Made by a program: the position numbers and the translations under genes
NCBI GenBank assembly: GCA_035506215.1
Contig: DATJPW010000322.1
Span: forward strand, 1 to 13,599
Reading direction: 5' to 3'
Origin: DATJPW01 sp035506215
Lineage (GTDB): Bacteria; Desulfobacterota; Desulfomonilia; Desulfomonilales; Desulfomonilaceae
DNA length: 13,599 nt
Shown here: positions 7,902-13,599 of the stretch, one piece after another
Numbering within the stretch: position 1 is the first letter of the stretch
Layout: the number at the start of each line of letters is the position of its first letter
The notes under the pieces: model-generated
What the model saw: only the letters and a program-made list of their open reading frames with translations
Told to the model about the DNA's origin: nothing
Database searches by the model: none

Positions 7902-7988
7902 AATTCACCTCTGGGACAGGAAGAGAAAGAAAATTGAATCGGTCGCCATCCGGTTGTCGGCAATCGCTGAACATGACATGAGTTCGTC
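7902..7988 (-). repeat. hcrB leader segment similar to the second reductase leader
   Basis: The 87 bp directly before hcrB match the leader of the partial paralogue at 393-480 in several blocks: CACCTCTG, a GAAGAGAAAGAAAA purine tract, and TCC-GTTGTC-CAATC. Between the paralogous coding regions and these leaders there is no break in similarity, so both were copied together. Confidence 0.55.
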
Positions 7989-8102
7989 TCAGCTTGAACC
8001 TGAAGGTACGTACGAGCGTTGGCGAGCCCGCATAATCAGGTCGTCTCTGGAACCGCCCCTGCCGTTACCGCGGTCCACCGGGCGGTTCGGCAACCGGCTC
8101 TT

Positions 8103-8194
8103 ATACCGATTCGCGTTCAAGTCTGTAAGCAAATCCCCTCTAACCCCCCTTTATTAAAGGGGGGAATGGGGGGATTTTGAATGCGAATTGGTAT
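8103..8194. repeat. 92-bp palindromic (MITE/REP-like) element in the hcr leader
   Basis: The ends ATACCGATTCGCGTTCAA (8103-8120) and TTGAATGCGAATTGGTAT (8177-8194) are inverted repeats matching at 16 of 18 positions. Inside is a second, nested palindrome: AAATCCCC (8131-8138) faces GGGGATTT (8170-8177), and CCCCCCTTT (8144-8152) pairs perfectly with AAAGGGGGG (8156-8164) over a 3-base loop. It has no coding capacity. On the minus strand it begins four bases past the -12 box of the sigma54 promoter, so the predicted start site and the first part of the transcript fall in it. It is probably a dispersed non-autonomous element, and its RNA would fold strongly. Confidence 0.7.
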
Positions 8195-8197
8195 TAG

Positions 8198-8212
8198 GCA
8201 AGTCTCATGCCA
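8198..8212 (-). promoter_or_regulatory. Sigma54 (-24/-12) promoter for the hcr operon
   Basis: On the minus strand the sequence is TGGCATGAGACTTGC. The GG (8211-8210) and GC (8199-8198) are separated by exactly ten bases, and it matches the TGGCAC-N5-TTGC consensus with one change (T for C). The start site should be near 8187. It lies between the response regulator stop and hcrB, points at the hcr genes, and sits beside a gene for a sigma54-dependent activator, which supports the assignment. Confidence 0.75.
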
Positions 8213-8323
8213 GTAAGATGCGACCTAAAAATAGCTGGTTTAATGGGGTGTTAAGATGGCGGAGTTTGTCAGGATTTGCGTCTCGCTGCCTCAATCAGGG
8301 GGCGCTGTCCACAATTTCATTGG

Positions 8324-8347
8324 CATAACGGATGGTTATGGAATAAC
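8324..8347. promoter_or_regulatory. Candidate upstream activator site for the response regulator
   Basis: CATAAC-GGATG-GTTATG (8324-8340) is a perfect 6-bp inverted repeat, and it overlaps GTTAT-GGA-ATAAC (8335-8347), so the motif is present in three alternating half-sites. It lies about 115-135 bp upstream of the -24 box, the usual distance for NtrC-type enhancers. The rest of 8213-8365 shows no other obvious symmetric site. This is position and symmetry only; no known operator was recognised. Confidence 0.3.
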
Positions 8348-8365
8348 AAATGTTGAGGCACGCCT

Positions 8366-9781
8366 CTATTTGAGAGTCGGTTTGTCCCTGAAAGTCTCCG
8401 GATCCAGGCCCGACTGCTTCAGCAACCTCTGCAAGGACGTCCTCCTCATTCCCATCTCTGTGGCGGTTTGCGTGACATTGCCCCGGGAGCGCCGAAGTGC
8501 CGATTCCAAATAGCCTCGCGTAAAATCATGCAACACCCGCTCTCGCATGGTTCGGAAATTCGTTGTGTCTGAAAACGTGAAAGCGACATCCCGACCGGAC
8601 TTGTATGGATGGATAGGCAACAGGTGATGCACGGACAGCTCATCGTTTTCCGCCAACACGATTGCTCGTTGGACGGCGTTTTCCAACTCTCTCACGTTTC
8701 CGGGCCAGTCATAAGAAGAAAGAAAACGTAAGACCTCCGGAGAAATGCGAGGCACATGCGCACAATTCAGTTTTGCCGCCCAAACGACAAGCAAGTGTTT
8801 TACCAGTAACGGGATATCGTCGCGCCTGTCGCGTAAAGGCGGAACCGTCAGACTGACGACGTTCAATCTGTAAAACAGATCTTCTCGGAAGGCTTTACCG
8901 GCCACTTGTTTCTTCAGGTCCCTGTTCGTTGCGGCTATTATGCGGGCATCGACCTTGATGGGATCACTGCTTCCCACTTTGGCCATCACACACTCCTGAA
9001 CGACACGAAGGAGCTTTCCCTGCAATTCCAAGGGAAGCTCTCCGATTTCATCAAGAAAAATTGTTCCACCCTCGGCGGTCTCAAAATATCCTCTGCGATG
9101 GCCATATGCCCCTGTAAAAGCGCCTTTGACGTGGCCGAAAAGCTCGCTTTCCAAAATCTGAGGCGAAAGGGCCGCGCAATCGGCAACAACAAAGGGACGG
9201 TCCTTGCGGGAACTGTTACCGTGAATGCATCTTGCCACTAATTCCTTTCCTGTGCCGCTTTCTCCATACAGGAGCACATTGCAGTCCACTTTAGCCACCT
9301 TGTCAATGAAACGACGCACTTCGTTCATCGCGGCGGAATTGCCTACGAGAAAGTCCTGACGATGTTGTTCCTCAAGTTGGCTGCGAAGCTGAGTAATCTC
9401 ACGCTGGAAATCCTTTTTCTCCACCACCTTTTTAACCACCAGCAAGAGTTCGTCGACATCGAATGGTTTGGTCAGATAATCGTAGGCCCCACATTTCATC
9501 GCCTTGACCGCCGTATCCACGGAGCCGTACCCGGTCATCATGATGATTTCGATTGAGGAATCAAACCGTTTCACGTTTTGGAGAAGTTCCATTCCATCCA
9601 TACCCGGCATGCGTATGTCGACGAGCATTATGTCGCATGGGCTGTCCTGAATCATTTCAAATGCGGATGACGCATCCATAGCCCCAACCACATTGAAGCC
9701 CTGCCCCGCCAACAGCCGAACGCAGCGCTTGCGAACAGAATCTTCATCATCCACCACTAGAATTCGAATGGACTGGTTCAC
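8366..9781 (-). CDS. NtrC-family sigma54-dependent response regulator
   Basis: This 471-residue activator has three domains in the standard order. The receiver (about 5-120) has the acidic pair D11/D12, phospho-acceptor Asp55 in MLVDIRMPG and Lys105. The AAA+ sigma54-interaction domain (about 145-375) has Walker A GESGTGKE (173-180), the sigma54-contacting loop GAFTGA (220-225) and Walker B GGTIFLDEIGE (238-248). The Fis-type helix-turn-helix is at about 428-457 (GNVTQTATEMGMRRTSLQRLL). All catalytic motifs are intact. Translation starts at GTG 9781, which overlaps the kinase stop as GTGA, with GAGGA upstream. It most likely activates the sigma54 promoter at 8212-8198 when phosphorylated by the kinase. 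That link is inferred from adjacency; the aromatic signal is not known. Confidence 0.93.
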   Translation of the reverse strand: MNQSIRILVVDDEDSVRKRCVRLLAGQGFNVVGAMDASSAFEMIQDSPCDIMLVDIRMPGMDGMELLQNVKRFDSSIEIIMMTGYGSVDTAVKAMKCGAYDYLTKPFDVDELLLVVKKVVEKKDFQREITQLRSQLEEQHRQDFLVGNSAAMNEVRRFIDKVAKVDCNVLLYGESGTGKELVARCIHGNSSRKDRPFVVADCAALSPQILESELFGHVKGAFTGAYGHRRGYFETAEGGTIFLDEIGELPLELQGKLLRVVQECVMAKVGSSDPIKVDARIIAATNRDLKKQVAGKAFREDLFYRLNVVSLTVPPLRDRRDDIPLLVKHLLVVWAAKLNCAHVPRISPEVLRFLSSYDWPGNVRELENAVQRAIVLAENDELSVHHLLPIHPYKSGRDVAFTFSDTTNFRTMRERVLHDFTRGYLESALRRSRGNVTQTATEMGMRRTSLQRLLKQSGLDPETFRDKPTLK

Positions 9782-11370
9782 TTGAATCCTCGTTTCGTGT
9801 CAAGTGCCGCCGGCAGAAGAATACTAAACACTGCTCCACCACCGGGAGAATTCCGTACGGTTATCTGTCCGCCGTGTTCTTCCACGATTCGTTTGCTTAC
9901 GGACAATCCCAAACCGGTGCCTTTGCCCTTTGCTTTGGTGGTAAAGAAAGGTTCAAAAATGCGATCCGCCACTTCGGGTGATACTCCCAGACCCGTGTCA
10001 GCTATGGATATTACCACGCACTTACCTTTCGCCGTAGTAAGTCTCTCGCTCGAAACCGTGATGATGCCTCCCTCGGGCATCGCATCGCGAGCGTTCTCGA
10101 CGAGGTTGATGAGGACTTGCTGCAAGTCGTTAGAATTGCCTTCAATATCCGGCAGATTCTCTTCATATATTTTGGAAAAGCTTATGCCTTCCAATTCCGC
10201 CTGGCGTTGAACCAGTAGCAAAGCATCATCAATGACTCCGCTGACATCGAGCATGGTTCGTCCTTCAGGCTCACGTCGAGCAAATTTCAACAGTTTCTGA
10301 ACGATGGTCTTACACCGCCTGGCATCGTTATCAATTTCCTGCAATTCCTGGAGAATGGCTTGCGGATCGATTCTGCCCTCGCGGATATCATCAGTCAGCA
10401 TCCGAACCGCCATAATGAGTCCGCCAAGAGGATTGTTGATTTCATGAGCCACTTCGCTGGCCAGAGTTCCTATGAGCGACATCTTTTCAGATTGAAAAAG
10501 TTCCTCTTTGAGCCTTTGTATCTCTGAGACATCCGTGACCACTGTCACAATGCCCACAGTATTTCCATCCTCTATGAAAGGAGAACTGCTGACCAGCACA
10601 GGGATCTTTTTCCCCGATCTTGTCATGAAGTTGGTTTGAAAAAAGGCATTTTCCGGATCACCTGCCACGGAATTCAGCAGATCACGGAAATGGTCGTGGC
10701 CTTCCTCAACCACAACCGAAGAATAACTCAGTCCCACCAGCGTTTCGGGCCCATATTCGAGCATTTTTTCCAAACGCGTATTCGCGAACTTGATTGTGCC
10801 ATCGAGATCAATTATCTGAATGCCGTCTTTGAGAGAAGAAATTATATTTTCATTGAATTCCTTTATTCGAGCTATTTTTTGGTCTGTTAACTCCTTTTCC
10901 TTCTCTTTCGTGAGATCTCGGGCAACACCCACCATGGCTATTGGGACCTCTCGCTCATCCCGCAGTGGAACACACCGAACATGAGCGGGAAAGCGCCTAC
11001 CTTTCTTGGTCTTCAGAGTAATCTCACCGCGAAAAGGTTTGTTTTGGCGTATATGCCCCAAAACGTCGGGTTCCGTTGCCCCAAGTATTGCCAGATGTCG
11101 ATTCAGAACCTCTTCCGCCTTGTACTCGAACATCTCTTCAGAAAACTTGTTGAAGAAAATCAGCCTTCCGTCGATATTCGTAATGACAATGGACTCGATA
11201 ATGTTTTCCAGCACATTTTCGATAAACTCTTTAGTAGTCTTTTTCAGGCCCAGGATGAACCGGTCCCAGTTCAAGACCTTGGAAGGGTCGGGTCGAACTG
11301 TGGAATCATCGACGCTGTTCATGTTCGATGAATGGCTCTTGGCACGAGAGTCGATATTCTTTTTCTTCAT
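9778..11370 (-). CDS. Soluble PAS-PAS sensor histidine kinase
   Basis: This 530-residue kinase has no membrane segment or signal peptide, so it should sense something in the cytoplasm. A charged N-terminal tail (1-40) is followed by PAS domain 1 (about 50-155), a short coiled linker, PAS domain 2 (about 172-285), the HisKA phospho-acceptor region with SEVAHEINNPLGG (His309) and the ATPase domain with NLVENARDAMPEGG (422-435), DTGLG (458-462) and EPFFTTKAKGKGTGLGLS (473-490). All boxes are complete. It is the first gene of the regulatory pair and overlaps its response regulator by four bases. One or both PAS domains may bind the aromatic acid, its CoA ester or a redox cofactor; no residue visible here decides this. 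The start ATG 11370 has only a weak Shine-Dalgarno match, and ATG 11322 is a possible alternative. Confidence 0.92.
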   Translation of the reverse strand: MKKKNIDSRAKSHSSNMNSVDDSTVRPDPSKVLNWDRFILGLKKTTKEFIENVLENIIESIVITNIDGRLIFFNKFSEEMFEYKAEEVLNRHLAILGATEPDVLGHIRQNKPFRGEITLKTKKGRRFPAHVRCVPLRDEREVPIAMVGVARDLTKEKEKELTDQKIARIKEFNENIISSLKDGIQIIDLDGTIKFANTRLEKMLEYGPETLVGLSYSSVVVEEGHDHFRDLLNSVAGDPENAFFQTNFMTRSGKKIPVLVSSSPFIEDGNTVGIVTVVTDVSEIQRLKEELFQSEKMSLIGTLASEVAHEINNPLGGLIMAVRMLTDDIREGRIDPQAILQELQEIDNDARRCKTIVQKLLKFARREPEGRTMLDVSGVIDDALLLVQRQAELEGISFSKIYEENLPDIEGNSNDLQQVLINLVENARDAMPEGGIITVSSERLTTAKGKCVVISIADTGLGVSPEVADRIFEPFFTTKAKGKGTGLGLSVSKRIVEEHGGQITVRNSPGGGAVFSILLPAALDTKRGFK

Positions 11371-11586
11371 TTGTCACCGATAGCGCTGCAAACGTTGACT
11401 CACGGGTGAAACCGGACGCCACGAAACAGATCGCATGATATTACCAGATTACCTGTCATCAGAATTATTTGACGCCCCGCTTCAAGACCAACACCCGGGC
11501 TTTGAGGTTATGTTCCTTAGAAAAATCAACTCATTCAATTTGAAAGTCAATCACGAGATGTGGACGTCACTTTCAAGACCCCCTGC

Positions 11587-12108
11587 CTAGGGCAAAAAGA
11601 ACCTGATCTCGCCCGAGCATTTTCCATGGGTGTGGAATATACACCTGTCAATCTGAGGAGATACTGTGAACTGCACGCCCGCATTCTCTATCCAGCAAAA
11701 GACCCTGTACATGACACCACATTCGTAGCGATCCACAACTCCCAACCGCTTCATGCCTGCGTAGGCGAAACATCCTTGATCCTTCACCTCCCAGCGCATT
11801 ATGTTCTCTTGAGGAAAACTGAAGGCCCCTCCCATAAAATCACTGAGACTCAACGCAAATGCTCCTTCGATAAGGTGCCTCAATTCCTGAAAGCTATCGA
11901 TGCGGTCCTTCCTGAGTCCGTGGATCTTCTTCGCTCTCTTGACTTCAATTTCAGCCAGTGATTTGATCGCGGCCTTGTTGAGACGGTTCGTTTGCTCGAT
12001 GCCAAGTTCCTGAAGACAATGATAGAACCACATCCCGTCGTGGGTCATCCAGTTCTTGATCAAGAGGTCCTTCAGTTCATGTATGCCGATTTCATCGAGA
12101 GTTTTCAT
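11587..12108 (-). CDS. DUF6125-like protein of unknown function
   Basis: This 173-residue soluble protein has features I associate with the DUF6125 family: NWMTHDGMWF (19-28) near the N-terminus, an IEVKRAKKI helix (54-62), and a C-terminal half with spaced cysteines (113, 130, 138, 156, 164) around a VSPQIDRCIF segment. In the family the latter region reads IDPRI followed by cysteines, suggesting a metal or cofactor site. There is no signal peptide. ATG 12108 is preceded by a strong AGGAGGGGG. It is separated from the kinase gene by 216 bp in which I found no clear promoter or terminator, so it could be a separate unit or a distant upstream partner. The family assignment is from memory of the motif pattern, and I cannot state a biochemical role. 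Confidence 0.6.
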   Translation of the reverse strand: MKTLDEIGIHELKDLLIKNWMTHDGMWFYHCLQELGIEQTNRLNKAAIKSLAEIEVKRAKKIHGLRKDRIDSFQELRHLIEGAFALSLSDFMGGAFSFPQENIMRWEVKDQGCFAYAGMKRLGVVDRYECGVMYRVFCWIENAGVQFTVSPQIDRCIFHTHGKCSGEIRFFLP

Positions 12109-12292
12109 GTCCCCCTCCTCTGAGGCTGAAACCCTGGCAGTCAGGTCTTTGCGAATCCACCGGAACTATTCGACGATATTACAAATCATATAGCAAGATT
12201 TGTGCAAAAATTTCTCATAGCCGTAAAGAAATCTGTCGTATAAGTAGAGACTCCCTTGATCCGGGATCGCGAGTGTTTTTAAACGACTTCTA

Positions 12293-12321
12293 TTGACTCC
12301 GTACGCTGCCCTGGATATCTT
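12293..12321 (+). promoter_or_regulatory. Sigma70-type promoter for the flavoprotein gene
   Basis: TTGACT (12293-12298) and TATCTT (12316-12321) are separated by 17 bases. The -35 matches five of six consensus positions and the -10 four of six. The start site would be near 12328, giving a leader of about 57 bases before ATG 12385. It lies in the 276-bp divergent gap, which otherwise shows nothing definite. Confidence 0.45.
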
Positions 12322-12384
12322 TGCCGAACTGACGTCATTAGTGCAACCATCGGTCAATTTTTTTCAAATCAAGGGGAGCATGCT

Positions 12385-13053
12385 ATGAAGACGACGTTAT
12401 TGGGGGTTATCGGGCTAATATTTGTTGTTCTACTCGCCAGCCTTTGTACAGCTTATGCAGAAGAACTAAAGCCTATTCAGCTTTTACCACCCCAGCTCGA
12501 CAAGGGCAAACTGCTCATGCAGGCATTGAAAGACCGGAAAACTTCCCGAGAATTCAGTCCTGACAGGCCGTCCATAGAGGTATTGTCAAATCTTCTCTGG
12601 GCTGCATGGGGCGTGAATCGTCCTGACTCGGGCAAGCACACGGCCCCTTCCGCTCAGAATAAACAGGAGATTGACGTTTATGTCTCCACGGCCGAGGGGG
12701 TATATCTCTACGACCCAAAGGAAAACCTCTTGAAACCGATTGTCTCAGGTGACACGCGTGGCTACACCGGTCTCCAGGACTTTGTAAAGGATGCGCCTGT
12801 GAACCTGATATACGTGGCTGACCTTTCCAAGATGAGTGAGTGACCTGAGGTGGACAAGATGATGTGGGCAGGAGCGGATACAGGATTCATAAGCGAAAAT
12901 GTCTATTTGTTCTGTGCCTCCGAAGGACTGGCGACAGTGGTCCGCGCCAACGTTGATAGGCCCAAACTGGCGGAGGTCATGAAGCTGGGACCGAATCAAA
13001 AAATCACATTCGCGCAAACGGTGGGTTATCCGAAAGGACACAAAACCCAATAG
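12385..13053 (+). pseudogene. Exported SagB/nitroreductase-type flavoprotein gene interrupted by an in-frame TGA
   Basis: The frame from ATG 12385 (AAGGGGAG upstream) encodes a signal peptide ending near TAYAEE, then a nitroreductase-fold start with RKTSREF (about residues 52-58) and WGVNRPDSGKHTAPSAQN, typical FMN-contacting segments of periplasmic SagB-type/nitroreductase proteins. It reaches KMSE and stops at TGA 12841-12843. The same frame continues at once with PEVDKMMWAGADTGFISENV, then FCASEGLATVV and FAQTVGYPKGH, the remaining core of the fold, and ends at TAG 13051-13053. One codon therefore splits an otherwise intact protein of about 222 residues. GTG 12850 could start the second piece but has no well-spaced ribosome site. 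I call it a recent nonsense pseudogene. Readthrough, selenocysteine or a sequencing error are alternatives. Substrate unknown. Confidence 0.7.
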
Positions 13054-13160
13054 ACGTGGTTGAACTTTTCACAATGAGCGTGGAAGAATTCGATTGATTT
13101 CGATGCCGACCGGTGGTGATAATGAAAGTGAGTTGTAATCCAACGATAGGGGGGTCATCC

Positions 13161-13586
13161 ATGGCATTCAGATGGCAAGTTCTTGTCGTATTTTCTGTGA
13201 CTCTTGCTCTGGCTGGGTGTGGTTCCTCGCTGGACAAGCAAGTGTCTCAACTGTCTGAGACAGTAAAGAATCTTGAGCAACAGATCGCGCAATCGAAGGA
13301 AACAGTTGTCAAGCTGGAACAAAAGGAGGCCTCTCTAAAAGCCGAATTGGACAAGCAGTTAGCGCAAATTAAGGAGCAGATGTCAAAGCTGGAGCAACAG
13401 GCTGCTCAACCGAAGGAGGCCATCGGCAGGCTGGAACAAAAAGGGGACTCGCTGAAAACAGATCTTTACAAAGAATTAGGGGAAGTCAAGGAAGCGATAA
13501 AGCAGTTGGAGCAAAAAGTTGTCAAGCCGAAGGAAGGCGTGAGTGCACCGGAACCGCTCAGAGCGGCACCGCCGACCAAACCGTAG
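13161..13586 (+). CDS. Small coiled-coil lipoprotein with 39-residue tandem repeats
   Basis: This 141-residue protein begins with a lipoprotein signal peptide (hydrophobic 6-18, lipobox L-A-G-C with Cys20; the next residue is Gly, so outer-membrane sorting is expected). The rest is almost wholly charged coiled coil, followed by a Pro/Ala-rich tail. Residues 38-76 and 77-115 are tandem copies (LEQQIAQSKE... and LEQQAAQPKE...), and a third partial copy covers 116-127. ATG 13161 is chosen over the upstream ATG 13113 because it puts the signal peptide at the very N-terminus and has AGGGGGG upstream. The appearance recalls Lpp-like or tethering lipoproteins, but no family was recognised. It follows the flavoprotein gene by 107 bp with no clear terminator between. 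Confidence 0.8.
   Translation: MAFRWQVLVVFSVTLALAGCGSSLDKQVSQLSETVKNLEQQIAQSKETVVKLEQKEASLKAELDKQLAQIKEQMSKLEQQAAQPKEAIGRLEQKGDSLKTDLYKELGEVKEAIKQLEQKVVKPKEGVSAPEPLRAAPPTKP
13272..13541 (+). repeat. 117-bp in-frame tandem repeat (2.3 copies) in the lipoprotein gene
   Basis: The units 13272-13388 and 13389-13505 encode 39 residues each with matching landmarks LEQQ-AQ-KE, LEQK, SLK--L-K-L and KE at the same offsets. A truncated third unit (13506-13541) encodes LEQKVVKPKEGV. The copies have diverged in DNA sequence, so the duplication is not recent. Confidence 0.7.
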
Positions 13587-13599
13587 AAGCCACTATTCG

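Noticed and set aside
11560..11961. Plus-strand open frame of 133 codons
   Set aside because: It is antisense to the DUF6125-like gene, which has a strong ribosome site and family-like motifs.
12841..12885. SECIS element making the TGA a selenocysteine codon
   Set aside because: Only a 4-bp CCTG/CAGG pairing is seen; not enough to support it without alignment or folding.
1..13599. CRISPR arrays, tRNA or rRNA genes
   Set aside because: No regularly spaced repeats and no recognisable tRNA or rRNA sequence were seen on either strand.

Overview
The window looks like a chromosomal piece of an anaerobic, aromatic-degrading bacterium, most likely a Desulfobacterota (former Deltaproteobacteria) sulfate reducer or syntroph. 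This is inferred from the gene set (4-hydroxybenzoyl-CoA reductase, sigma54 two-component control, soluble PAS kinase), the roughly even GC content, and the G-run/C-run palindromic repeats. The genus cannot be fixed by eye.

Positions 1-11370 are all on the minus strand and are best read right to left. A soluble PAS-PAS histidine kinase (11370-9778) is translationally coupled to an NtrC-type sigma54 response regulator (9781-8366). A 463-bp gap follows with a good -24/-12 sigma54 promoter (8212-8198) and a possible activator site. Next come hcrB (FAD plus [4Fe-4S] subunit), hcrC (2x[2Fe-2S] subunit), hcrA (molybdenum subunit) and a PaaK-type aryl-CoA ligase, in the order B-C-A-ligase with short gaps or overlap. 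Further on are a 153-bp inverted-repeat element, a DASS/SLC13-like carrier (2305-902), and the start of a second hcrB-like gene (392 to the left edge). That second gene carries a leader resembling the one before hcrB, so a second reductase operon probably begins here.

Together these genes would import an aromatic acid, load it onto CoA, and reductively remove its ring hydroxyl (4-hydroxybenzoyl-CoA to benzoyl-CoA is the family reaction). Expression would be switched on by the adjacent two-component system through sigma54. The substrate, the import role and the regulatory link are inferences from context.

The right end is a different neighbourhood: a DUF6125-like protein on the minus strand (12108-11587), then on the plus strand an exported SagB/nitroreductase-type flavoprotein gene cut by an in-frame TGA (12385-13053), and a small coiled-coil lipoprotein with a 39-residue tandem repeat (13161-13586). 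Nothing links these three to aromatic catabolism except proximity.

The most unusual points are the duplicated reductase start with its leader, a small palindromic element sitting directly against the sigma54 promoter so that transcription would begin inside it, the clean nonsense codon in the flavoprotein gene, and the pairing of a PaaK-type ligase with a hydroxybenzoyl-CoA reductase.
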